Source: Streptosporangiaceae bacterium
GTDB lineage: Bacteria > Actinomycetota > Actinomycetes > Streptosporangiales > Streptosporangiaceae
DNA: 18,004 bases
Direction of reading: 5' to 3'
Assembly: GCA_030042885.1 (NCBI GenBank)
Contig: JASHYW010000656.1
Coordinates: forward strand, 1-18,004
Of this stretch, positions 1 through 8,467 are shown one piece after another (the stretch's first letter is position 1; every line of letters starts with the position of its first letter). A program made the position numbers and the translations under genes. Under the pieces are notes generated by a model, which saw nothing but the letters and a program-made list of their open reading frames with translations, was not told the DNA's origin and made no database searches.

Positions 1-66
1 CTGCTCGGCAGCACCGCGCACAAGGTCATTCACCTCAGCGACCGACCGGTCCTGGTCGTTCGGTAA
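1..66 (+). CDS. Universal stress protein, C-terminal end only (partial)
   Basis: The window opens inside a gene whose last 21 codons end at TAA (64-66). The residues LLGSTAHKVIHLSDRPVLVV are the usual end of a UspA-type nucleotide-binding domain: the G-S of the ATP-binding loop, the following helix, and the last beta strand with its RPVLVV pattern. Nothing upstream is visible, so the number of USP domains and the promoter are unknown. The next USP gene starts 22 nt downstream on the same strand, so the two are probably one transcript. Universal stress proteins are cytoplasmic proteins induced by starvation, hypoxia or other growth arrest. The family call rests on a short tail but is backed by the adjacent USP genes. 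Confidence 0.75.
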   Translation: MLGSTAHKVIHLSDRPVLVVR

Positions 67-88
67 TCGAGCGTTTTGGAGGATCGAG

Positions 89-583
89 ATGAGTAAGAAC
101 ATCCTGCTTGCCGTCGATGCAGCGTCACACGATCCCGTTTCGCATGTCGTCGCCGCCGCCGAGATGACGCGCGAGCTCAGCCGGGACAGCGGAGACCACG
201 TCATCGTCTTGCACGTGCACGAGTTCGCCACCGGCCGCTTCGGTCGCATCCGGGTGGACTGCGGCGAAGGCGCAGGCGAAAGCGTGGTCGAGAAGATCGT
301 CGCCAACCTGAAGGCCGCGGGCGTCAGCGTCGAGGGTGAAATCCGCGAGGCTAATTTCGGCCACATCGCCTCGGCCATCTTGCACGCGGCCCAGGACCAC
401 GACGTGCGCATGGTGGTGCTGGGCTCAAGCAGCCGCACCGACCTGCCCCGCGTCCCGCTCGGCAGTGTGGCCAACCGGCTGCTGCACATGGCCACCCGGC
501 CGGTCCTCATCGTGCCCAGGCCGGACGTCGACGCCGAGTGGGCCCAGGCGCAGGCCGGCGCGGCGGCGGCCAGCGCGAGCTGA
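89..583 (+). CDS. Universal stress protein (UspA family), single domain
   Basis: A 164-residue single UspA domain. The start ILLAVDAASHD (residues 5-15) gives the first beta strand and the nucleotide-contacting Asp. The distal part, VVLGSSSRTDLPRVPLGSVA followed by a helix and RPVLIVP, is the ATP-loop region. The family loop is G-x2-G-x9-G-S/T; here the second glycine is Ser, so ATP binding may be altered. The C-terminus after residue about 150 is a low-complexity Ala/Gln tail. ATG 89 is preceded by GGAGG (78-82) at good spacing. The gene follows another USP gene by 22 nt and converges on a tandem USP gene (stop at 651). Role by family: cytoplasmic stress or dormancy protein; ligand and partner cannot be told from sequence. 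Confidence 0.9.
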   Translation: MSKNILLAVDAASHDPVSHVVAAAEMTRELSRDSGDHVIVLHVHEFATGRFGRIRVDCGEGAGESVVEKIVANLKAAGVSVEGEIREANFGHIASAILHAAQDHDVRMVVLGSSSRTDLPRVPLGSVANRLLHMATRPVLIVPRPDVDAEWAQAQAGAAAASAS

Positions 584-648
584 GCACGGGCGTGTACGCG
601 CAGCCCGGCCGCCCGGCTCACCCGTTGCCTCGTCGTGCGGATGGCGGG

Positions 649-1518
649 TCAGGGCTGGCGTGCACGCGGAGGCCAGGGCAGGGGTGCGTCCGGGTGAACG
701 ACGGCGACCGGGCAGGGTGAGTGGTGCAGCACGGCCTGGACGACCGAGCCGAGACGCATGCCGACCAGGCCGCCGAGACCGCGTGAACCCACCGCGAGCA
801 ACTGAGCCTCGGCCGCGGCGGTCAGCAACGCCGAACGCGGCGAGCCGACCGCCACCTGCCTCACCACCGTGACGCCGGAGTGTTCCTTCTCCCGGATCGC
901 CATCATGTGGTTGAAGTCCTCTTCCATCTGCCGCGCGCCGCCGAGACTGCCGGGCGCATCCGCCAGGGCGCAGAGCGCCACGACAGGCACGTCGCGCAGC
1001 GTCGCCTCCTCGAAGGCGAACGTGAGCGCGGCCTCAGACGCCGGTGAGCCGTCCACCCCGACCACGATCGGGCCCGGGGATTGATTCACCGGCAGCCACA
1101 GGCCGCGGACGACCACGACGCGTCCCTGCGCGTGGCCGGCGACCTGCCACGAAACCGATCCCAGCGGCGCGCCGGTGAGCCCGCCGTGCCCGCGAGTACC
1201 GACCACGACCATCTCGGCGGTGCCGCTGCGCTCGCACAGCACCTGAGCAGGCGACCCTTCGGCCAGCGCCGGACGGACGTCGTCCAGGACGGAGGTGGCG
1301 TACCGTACTCCTCGGGCAAGGACCTCCGCGCCGTGCTTCCTGGCCAGCTCGCAGACGGCCGGGTCGCCGATGAGGACCAGGTATTCAGGTGCCCAGGCAT
1401 GGCAGATGGTCAGCGCCGTGCCGCGCGCCGCGGCCTCCCTGGCCGCCCAGCGCAGTGCCTCGTCGCTGCCGAGCGACCCGTCGTATCCGGCTACGATGCC
1501 CTCACTCATCCCAGCCAT
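649..1518 (-). CDS. Tandem universal stress protein (two UspA domains)
   Basis: A 289-residue protein with two UspA domains, about residues 5-140 and 147-285. Domain 1 starts GIVAGYDGSLGSDEAL and carries the loop GTRGHGGLTGAPLGS; domain 2 starts PIVVGVDGSPASEAAL and carries GSRGLGGLVGMRLGS. Both loops fit G-x2-G-x9-G-S, so both look able to bind ATP. Two-domain USPs of about 290 residues are common in actinobacteria; the M. tuberculosis relatives Rv2005c and Rv2623 belong to the DosR dormancy regulon (known from the family). The start at 1518 follows an AGGAGG site with a 5-nt spacer; an in-frame ATG at 1509 is the alternative. A strong DosR-like palindrome lies at 1598-1611, centred 86 nt upstream of the start. 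The gene converges on the plus-strand USP gene, with 65 nt between stops. Confidence 0.92.
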   Translation of the reverse strand: MAGMSEGIVAGYDGSLGSDEALRWAAREAAARGTALTICHAWAPEYLVLIGDPAVCELARKHGAEVLARGVRYATSVLDDVRPALAEGSPAQVLCERSGTAEMVVVGTRGHGGLTGAPLGSVSWQVAGHAQGRVVVVRGLWLPVNQSPGPIVVGVDGSPASEAALTFAFEEATLRDVPVVALCALADAPGSLGGARQMEEDFNHMMAIREKEHSGVTVVRQVAVGSPRSALLTAAAEAQLLAVGSRGLGGLVGMRLGSVVQAVLHHSPCPVAVVHPDAPLPWPPRARQP

Positions 1519-1597
1519 GGCGACCTCCTCGCTACCGGAAGTGACCTCGGATGGTGTCCCTCGCTATCAGACTTGGACCGGCATCCACCCCGGCCTA

Positions 1598-1611
1598 GGG
1601 ACGAAGGTCCC
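1598..1611 (-). promoter_or_regulatory. DosR/DevR-like operator upstream of the tandem USP gene
   Basis: Read on the minus strand towards the USP gene, the site is GGGACCTTCGTCCC followed by TAG. The half-sites GGGAC and GTCCC are perfect and separated by 4 nt, as in the mycobacterial DosR consensus (GGGACTTTNGTCCCTA, from memory). The centre is 86 nt upstream of the start codon at 1518, leaving room for a promoter and a leader of about 45 nt. An A/T-type -10 candidate (AAGTCT, 1574-1569) lies at the expected offset. An additional GGGAC half-site lies just upstream on the minus strand (1624-1620). The palindrome is seen directly; the identity of the regulator is inferred. Confidence 0.65.
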
Positions 1612-1651
1612 GCGGACAGTCCCAGCTGGCGGGCAGGCCGAGGCCGTGCGG

Positions 1652-2641
1652 TCACGGGGTGGCGGCGAGAACGACCCAGACCGGGCCGCGGGCGAAGGTC
1701 ATCGGCTGGCCGGATGCGGTGGTGAACGTAGTGCCGCCGTTGGCGTCCGGCCGTGACCAGCGGATCGCGTAAGCCTGGCCGCCGCGGAGCACCAGTCCCG
1801 TCCCGGCTCCGGTGCTCTCCGCGTACGGCGGCCGGATGCCCGCCTCGAGGAAGCGCGAGGTCCGTACCGTGGTGTACTGGATCACCACCGTGGGCGCGCT
1901 CAGCTGGCCGCCCTCGGTGGCCAGGGCGGGAGCACCGTCCATCCACACCAGCCAGCGCCCGTCCTTCGCGGACCAGCGGAACGTGAACGATGCCGCCGGG
2001 TAGGACACCGAGAACGAGGCCACCGGGTGACCGCCCGGCGGTGCAGGGCCGAACCGGAACCCGATGTCGTGCGCCTTGCTCGCGCCGGTCGCCTCGGCCA
2101 GCAGTTGCGAGGTGCGTGCGTACAGGTTGTGCGGCGCCAACCGGTCCGGATCGCGGAAGTAGCCGCCGACGAGGCCGCTGTACAGATCGACGATCCTGGC
2201 CTTCTCGACCACCGGGAGGAGTTCTGGCTGCGCTCCGGAATAGGCGAACGCGGGCCGCCCGAACTGCGCGAGCAGCTCCAGATCATCCTCCCTGGCACTG
2301 CGCACCGGCCCGATGACCGGCGGGAAATGCGAGGAGAACACGGCGAGAATCCGGCTCAGCCCGCCCTCGACCGGGAGGATGTAGACGATGTCGGCGTCGG
2401 TGAGCCCGGTCTGCGGCCGGGCCGCCGCCAGGTTATCGATCTTCACGGCCAGCACCGGGCCTGGCGCCGAGATCGGCTCACCGGTAAACGGGGACAGCAA
2501 CGCGGCCGAACCCGCCGGGGCCGGCTTGGCCGGAGTCGGAGTGCTGCTGCCGGGCAGCACGATGGCCAGGGATACCGCCAGCCCGATGACCGCGGCGGCC
2601 GCGGACGCACCGATCACGATATTCCGGCGAGGCCATCTCAC
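1652..2641 (-). CDS. Membrane-anchored DUF3048 (YerB-like) protein
   Basis: A 329-residue protein. Residues 8-31 are a hydrophobic segment after an Arg-rich start (MRWPRRN), then a Pro/Thr/Ala linker; there is no lipobox Cys, so an uncleaved anchor is likelier than a lipoprotein. Residues about 49-195 match the DUF3048 N-terminal domain: SPFTGEPI, VLAVKIDNLAAARPQTGL, ADIVYILPVEGGLSRILAVF and GPVRSAREDDLEL are its characteristic blocks. Residues about 215-325 form the C-terminal domain. The B. subtilis relative is YerB; the function of the family is unknown, and location outside the membrane is inferred. The start is GTG 2641, preceded by GGAGGTG with a 5-nt spacer. It lies downstream of the MFS gene, whose open frame overlaps the first 164 nt of this gene in another frame. 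Confidence 0.88.
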   Translation of the reverse strand: MRWPRRNIVIGASAAAAVIGLAVSLAIVLPGSSTPTPAKPAPAGSAALLSPFTGEPISAPGPVLAVKIDNLAAARPQTGLTDADIVYILPVEGGLSRILAVFSSHFPPVIGPVRSAREDDLELLAQFGRPAFAYSGAQPELLPVVEKARIVDLYSGLVGGYFRDPDRLAPHNLYARTSQLLAEATGASKAHDIGFRFGPAPPGGHPVASFSVSYPAASFTFRWSAKDGRWLVWMDGAPALATEGGQLSAPTVVIQYTTVRTSRFLEAGIRPPYAESTGAGTGLVLRGGQAYAIRWSRPDANGGTTFTTASGQPMTFARGPVWVVLAATP

Positions 2642-4295
2642 GGCGGCACCTCCAGGCGAGCCCGAAGTTCCTGCTGCCTGACGGCAGCAGGAACTTCGGT
2701 ATATAGATCTTTTTGTTGCGCTCAGCTCTTCCTGCTGATCTTTCGCGGCCGAAGGTGATGACGGCCAGGATTCCCGCGGCGAGGACCAGTCCAGCCGACA
2801 GGTACAGGGCGGCGTGCAGGCCGGCCTGGAAGGCGTCGTACGCGGCGTTGATCACCTGCTGGACGATGGCGGCATTGCCGGGGCCCCCGGCGGTTGTGGT
2901 CTGGCTGCTGCTCGGGACCCCGCCGGTCTCGATCGCGTTGATCACGATGGACTGGAAGTTGGCCGGGATCCCGAGGTGGATGAGCTTGCTGATCAGATCG
3001 GAGCGCAGCTCCGCGTTGACCAGCGCGCCGAGGACGGCCACCCCGGTGACGGCGCCGATTTCGCGGCTGGTGTTGGCGGACGACGCGGCCATGCCGGACC
3101 GTTCGGGCGGTACCGCATCGAGGACCGACGCGGTGATCGGCACGACCGTGGCGCCGATCCCGATGCCGGTGAGGGCGAGCGCGCCCGCCAGCGGCGCATA
3201 GTGCGGATGCGGGCTGAGGGTGAGGCTGGTCAGCAGCAGGCCGGCAGCGAAGACCAGGCAGCCGCCGCTGATCGACCAGCGGAATCTGGCCGGGGTCGTC
3301 CAGTTGCCGGCCAGCAGTGAGGCGATGATCATCAGCGTTGCCATCGGCAAGAACGTCAGCGCGAGGCGGAAGCCCGAGTAGCCGACCACCTCGGCGAGGT
3401 AGAGCGCGGTGAAGAAGAAGATCGCGAACGTGGCGAAATAGCTGCAGAACGCTACGGTGTTGGCCGTGGTGAACCGCGCGACGCGGAGAAACCGCAGGTC
3501 CAGCAGCGGATGCGCGGCGCGGTGCTCCCACCAGAGGAAGGCACAGCCCGCCGCCGCGCTGACGCAGAACAGCGCGAGCACCGGCGGTGAGGAAAATCCC
3601 GCGTTCTCGCCGGTCATGACCCCGAAGACCAGCGCCGCCAGCGCCGCCGCGCCGAGCAGGGCGCCGGTGATGTCGACGCGGTGGGCCTCGGGATCTGCGT
3701 TCTCCGGCAGGACGATGGCCGCCACGATCAGCGCGGCCAGCCCGAAGACCAGGTTGAACCAGAAAATGGCGCGCCAGTTCCATATCCCGATGAGCGCCCC
3801 GCCCACGACCGGGCCGACCGCGAGGGCGAGCCCGGAGACGCCGGCCCACACACCGATGGCCCGGTTGCGGGCGTGCTCATCGGTGTAAAGGTGCCGGAGC
3901 ATCGACAGGGTGCCCGGCTCGCTGGCGGCCGCGCCGAGGCCCATGACGGCACGCCCGGCGATCAGCACGCCGGGATTGGGGGCCAGCGCGCACAGCACGG
4001 AGCCGGCGCAGAACACGCCGGCGCCCGCGAGCATGACCTTCTTGCGGCCGAACTCGTCCCCCACCATGCCGAAGGCCAGCATCGCGCTGGCAAATGTCAA
4101 GGCGTACGCGCCGACGACCCACTGCAGGGCCAGGACGCCCGCGTGCAGGTCGGACTGCACGCTGCCGAGCCCGACGCTCACGATGGTGTTGTCCAGGAAG
4201 GTCAGGAACAGAATCGTGCACAAGATCGCGAGGGCGAGAGGGCCGCCGCCCTGGGGAACAGCGACGTCGGCGACCCTCCGCCTGGTATCGGTCAC
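2478..4295 (-). CDS. DHA2-type MFS exporter (14-TM drug/metabolite:H+ antiporter), C-terminus anomalous
   Basis: An inner-membrane transporter of the DHA2 (QacA/EmrB-like) branch. TM1 carries LDNTIVSVGLGSVQSDL, the 14-TM family motif. GDEFGRKKVMLAGA (loop 2-3) is MFS motif A, and GVSGLALAVGPVVGGALIG is the antiporter motif C. About 14 hydrophobic segments follow to residue about 510, ending AGLVLAAGILAVITFGRE, which is the usual end of the family. The frame then stays open for about 90 more residues, through the inverted repeat at 2662-2699 and into the DUF3048 gene; this Arg-rich tail is not transporter-like. In a neighbouring frame a TGA at 2722-2724 would end the protein normally, so a small indel is plausible. 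The start is GTG 4295 with AAGAGGT upstream. The substrate is unknown. The gene is divergent from the ATPase operon. Confidence 0.85.
   Translation of the reverse strand: MTDTRRRVADVAVPQGGGPLALAILCTILFLTFLDNTIVSVGLGSVQSDLHAGVLALQWVVGAYALTFASAMLAFGMVGDEFGRKKVMLAGAGVFCAGSVLCALAPNPGVLIAGRAVMGLGAAASEPGTLSMLRHLYTDEHARNRAIGVWAGVSGLALAVGPVVGGALIGIWNWRAIFWFNLVFGLAALIVAAIVLPENADPEAHRVDITGALLGAAALAALVFGVMTGENAGFSSPPVLALFCVSAAAGCAFLWWEHRAAHPLLDLRFLRVARFTTANTVAFCSYFATFAIFFFTALYLAEVVGYSGFRLALTFLPMATLMIIASLLAGNWTTPARFRWSISGGCLVFAAGLLLTSLTLSPHPHYAPLAGALALTGIGIGATVVPITASVLDAVPPERSGMAASSANTSREIGAVTGVAVLGALVNAELRSDLISKLIHLGIPANFQSIVINAIETGGVPSSSQTTTAGGPGNAAIVQQVINAAYDAFQAGLHAALYLSAGLVLAAGILAVITFGRERSAGRAERNKKIYIPKFLLPSGSRNFGLAWRCRREMASPEYRDRCVRGRRGHRAGGIPGHRAARQQHSDSGQAGPGGFGRVAVPVYR
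2662..2699. repeat. Perfect 17-bp inverted repeat with 4-nt loop between MFS and DUF3048 genes
   Basis: The arms are CCGAAGTTCCTGCTGCC (2662-2678) and its exact reverse complement (2683-2699), with the loop TGAC. On the plus strand the stem is followed, after 10 nt, by five Ts (2710-2714), which looks like an intrinsic terminator for plus-strand transcription, although no plus-strand gene is seen here. On the minus strand, the direction of the two flanking genes, the same stem would form in the mRNA 20 nt before the DUF3048 start, without a T tract. The flank 2700-2717 is unusually A/T-rich for this genome. It could be a transcript-end or processing stem, or the remnant of a small mobile repeat. 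Confidence 0.8.
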
Positions 4296-4375
4296 CGGGC
4301 TACCTCTTAGTCGACGGCGAGGCCGGCTTTCTGGCCGGGCATCTTCAGGAAAGCCGATCCGGCCGGGCGCGGGTA

Positions 4376-4389
4376 GTGCCTTTGGTCAC
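4376..4389 (-). promoter_or_regulatory. Degenerate DosR-like box upstream of the MFS gene
   Basis: On the minus strand the site reads GTGACCAAAGGCAC followed by TA. It keeps the GAC-N4-G core and the trailing TA of the DosR-type box, but each half-site has mismatches. Its centre is 87 nt upstream of the MFS start at 4295, nearly the same distance as the two better boxes before the tandem USP and DUF1918 genes. It also shares 12 of 16 positions with the plus-strand box at 4422-4437 in the same divergent spacer. On its own it would be weak; the shared geometry is the argument. Confidence 0.35.
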
Positions 4390-4421
4390 CTGGTCAGGAC
4401 CGAGTCCGGGCGGTTCCCCCA

Positions 4422-4435
4422 GGGACCAATGCCCC
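4422..4435 (+). promoter_or_regulatory. DosR-like box in front of the V/A-ATPase operon
   Basis: The plus strand reads GGGACCAATGCCCC followed by TA: a perfect left half-site GGGAC, a 4-nt spacer, and a right half-site GCCCC with one mismatch. The centre lies 42 nt upstream of ATG 4471. A weak -10-like hexamer GAGAAT (4458-4463) sits 7 nt before that ATG, so transcription would begin at or next to the start codon (leaderless mRNA). An activator box centred near -42 is the usual position for an activator touching RNA polymerase. The site and spacing are seen; activation and the identity of the regulator are inferred. Confidence 0.5.
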
Positions 4436-4470
4436 TACCGGTTTTCGTGTGCCGGGCGAGAATGCAGAGC

Positions 4471-4902
4471 ATGCCCCAGCTGCGCGACTTCCTGGCCCGC
4501 TTCCGGCCCGCGGGCGCCCCGGGAGCAGCGCGCGCCGGGGTGCCGGCCGACCGCTCGCGCGAACTCGAGGCTGAGGTGAGGCCGGTGCTGGCCCTGCTGG
4601 ACGGCACGGACGCCGAACGCGAGCGCATCATCGCGCAGGCTCGGCACGATGCCGAGCAGATCACGGCGGCCGCGCGGGCCGAGGCGGCCGTGATCGCTGC
4701 CGAGGCCGGGCAGCGGGCCGAGGCGGCTCGCGATGAGGTGGCCCGGCAGGTGATGGCCCTGGCGCGGGATGAGGCCGCGCAGAGCGTGGCGGCCGCGCGG
4801 CGTCAGGCCCGCCGGACCCGGGAGCTGGCCCGGCAGCGCATGCCCGCGCTCGTGAGCCTGGCCGTCGAGGAGATCCGGCAGCTGGGGCCGGGAGGCACAT
4901 GA
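4471..4902 (+). CDS. V/A-type ATPase peripheral-stalk subunit (G/H-like coiled coil)
   Basis: A 143-residue, charged, Ala/Glu/Arg-rich protein that is helical and coiled-coil from about residue 30 to the end (ERERIIAQARHDAEQITAAA and similar heptads). It has the composition and position of the G/H (AhaH, NtpF) subunit, which pairs with subunit E to form the peripheral stalk holding the A3B3 head still against subunit I. Sequence identity is low in this family, so the call rests on coiled-coil pattern and first place in the operon. ATG 4471 is chosen because it lies just after a -10-like element and has no clear ribosome site (possible leaderless start). ATGs at 4462 and 4429 are in frame, but 4429 lies inside the operator. 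Its stop overlaps the next start (ATGA, 4899-4902). Confidence 0.75.
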   Translation: MPQLRDFLARFRPAGAPGAARAGVPADRSRELEAEVRPVLALLDGTDAERERIIAQARHDAEQITAAARAEAAVIAAEAGQRAEAARDEVARQVMALARDEAAQSVAAARRQARRTRELARQRMPALVSLAVEEIRQLGPGGT

Positions 4903-5808
4903 GCGCGGGCTGGGTCGCGGGCAGCGTACGGGCCAGGGCCCTGGCGGCGCGCCGCATGGGTCCCGGGGCCGCGCGTCAGCTGGCTTCCTGCGACTCGCTG
5001 AGCGACGGGCTGCGCATGCTAGCCGCCACCTGCTACGGCGCCGGCATCCGGCCGGAGCTGCCGCTGGCCGCGGCGCAGCATGAGGTGGCCGGCACCGTCC
5101 TGTGGGACCTGCGGGTGCTGGCCGGGTGGCTGCCCCCGGCTGGCGTGCGGATGCTGCGCACCCTCGGCGCCTGGTTCGAGGTGGCGAACGTCGACGAGCT
5201 GCTGCAGGTGATCGCCGGCCAGCCGGCCGAGGCCGAGTTCCAGCTCGGCGCGCTGGCCACCGCCTGGCCACGGCTCCGCCAGGCCACGAGCCACGGCGAG
5301 CTGCGGGCTGCCCTGGCCGCTTCGGCCTGGCGGGATCCGGGCGGGGAGAGCGCGCATGAGGTGCGCCTGGGCATGCGCGCGCGATGGGCCGCGCGTGCCG
5401 CGACGCTCGGCGACCCGGTCTGGACCTGGGCCGCGGGGGCGGCCGCGCTGCTGGTGGCCGGAGAGCGGTTCGCGGCGGGCCGGGCCGCCGATCCCGCGGT
5501 GATGGGCGGTGCCCTGAGCCTGCTCGGGCCGGCGGCTCAGCGAGCCGCCACGCTGGACGAGCTGGCGGGCGCCCTGTCGGCGCACGCCAGGTGGGTACTG
5601 GCCGGGATCACCTCACCCGTTGACTTGTGGCGGGCAGAAGAAACCTGGCTGGCCCGGGTCGAGCAGGACGGCTGGCGGCTGCTGCGCACATCCAGCCTGG
5701 ACACTAAGGTCGTCCTCGGTGCGGTGGCGGTCATGGCGTGCGACGCCCGGCGGGCTCGTGCCGCGCTCGAGCTCGCCGCACGAGGCGGCGCTCCGCTGGA
5801 GGCCTACG

Positions 5809-5822
<14 letters not shown>
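4899..5822 (+). CDS. ntpC: V/A-type ATPase subunit C (vacuolar subunit d homologue)
   Basis: A 307-residue, mostly helical, Ala/Leu-rich soluble protein. It fits the C/AC39 (vacuolar d) family: three repeated helical bundles with short hydrophobic helices ending in Leu-Ala-rich stretches, for example DELLQVIAGQPAEAEFQLGA in the middle. The family forms the socket that joins the central shaft (D/F) to the proteolipid ring. The sequence is divergent and somewhat shorter than the usual 320-360 residues; I assign it mainly by length, fold pattern and place in a complete ATPase operon. The start ATG 4899 overlaps the stop of the stalk gene, with GGGAGG just upstream. The end overlaps the subunit I start by 14 nt, so translation is coupled on both sides. 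Confidence 0.75.
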
Positions 5823-7736
<1,914 letters not shown>

Positions 7737-7739
7737 CAC

Positions 7740-7961
7740 ATGGCCCGGGCCGCTGTCATCGGGGAGACGGTACGCACGGCGGGCTTCGCCCTGGCCGGCG
7801 CGGTCGTGCTGACGGCGGACAACCAGGACGAAGCACGCGCGGCCTGGCGATCGCTCCCCGCCGACATCGAAATCCTCGTGCTGACCGCGCGGGCGGCGGC
7901 CTGGCTCGGCGAGGCCGCGGAACCACGGCGCGACGTGCTGGTCGCGGTGATGCCGGCATGA
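7740..7961 (+). CDS. V/A-type ATPase subunit F, short form
   Basis: A 73-residue protein with the Rossmann-like subunit F fold pattern: AVIGETVRTAGFALAGAVVL (first strand and helix), a short helix DEARAAWRSL, then IEILVLTARAAAWL and VLVAV. Subunit F (NtpG in enterococci) binds the central shaft subunit D and tunes activity. Typical members are about 100 residues; this one stops after the last core strand and lacks the C-terminal helix that contacts subunit D. ATG 7740 has GGGAAGG 8 nt upstream and lies 3 nt after the proteolipid stop. Its stop overlaps the subunit E start (ATGA, 7958-7961). The order K-F-E supports the call. Confidence 0.8.
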   Translation: MARAAVIGETVRTAGFALAGAVVLTADNQDEARAAWRSLPADIEILVLTARAAAWLGEAAEPRRDVLVAVMPA

Positions 7962-8467
7962 CCGGCGGTGACTCCCTGTTCCCGGTGCGCGAGCACATGC
8001 TGCACGGCGCCAGGACCGAGGCGGACCGGATCCTCGCCGAAGCTCGCAGCCAGGCGGACGCGATACTGCGGCAGGCGCGGCGCACCGCCGAGGAGACCGT
8101 CGAGCGAGCCCGGGCCCAGGGCCAGGCGGACACTGCCCCGGCGGCCGCGGCCGAACGCAGCCGGGGCCGCGAACAGGCCCGGTCGATCGTGCTCGGCGCG
8201 CGGCGCGAGGCACATGAGGAACTGCGGGCCCGGGTCCTGGCTGCGGCCGTCGCCTTGCGGGATGAGCCTGGCTACGCACGGCTGCTCGGCCGGCTTACGG
8301 CTATGGCCGCCGAAGCGGCCGGCCCCGATTCCGCGGTCGCGGTCCAGCCGGCCGGGGGCGTCGAGGCCCGGTCGGACGGCGTGGTGGTGGACTGCACGCT
8401 GCCCAGGCTCGCGGCCCTGGCCGTGGACGTGCTGGGCGACCGGGTGCAGGAGCTATGGACACCGTGA
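7958..8467 (+). CDS. ntpE: V/A-type ATPase subunit E (peripheral stalk)
   Basis: A 169-residue protein. Residues 15-75 are a long charged helix with heptad spacing (ARTEADRILAEARSQADAIL), then a connecting segment, and a C-terminal globular part with alternating strands and helices ending VVVDCTLPRLAALAVDVLG. This architecture is that of subunit E, which pairs with the G/H coiled coil and caps the A3B3 head. The C-terminal domain is divergent but keeps the typical end, in which a strand followed by a helix lies next to the stop. ATG 7958 overlaps the subunit F stop, and the TGA at 8465-8467 overlaps the GTG of subunit A. Members of the family are often about 190-200 residues, so it is slightly short. 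Confidence 0.82.
   Translation: MTGGDSLFPVREHMLHGARTEADRILAEARSQADAILRQARRTAEETVERARAQGQADTAPAAAAERSRGREQARSIVLGARREAHEELRARVLAAAVALRDEPGYARLLGRLTAMAAEAAGPDSAVAVQPAGGVEARSDGVVVDCTLPRLAALAVDVLGDRVQELWTP

Noticed and set aside
4397..4407. GGAC-CGA-GTCC palindrome
   Set aside because: The half-sites resemble the box, but the spacer is 3 nt instead of 4, so the geometry is wrong for the same regulator.
4429..4902. Longer form of the stalk subunit from ATG 4429
   Set aside because: The start lies inside the GGGAC-N4-GCCCC operator, and the added residues (PLPVFVCRAR) do not look like the helical start of the family.
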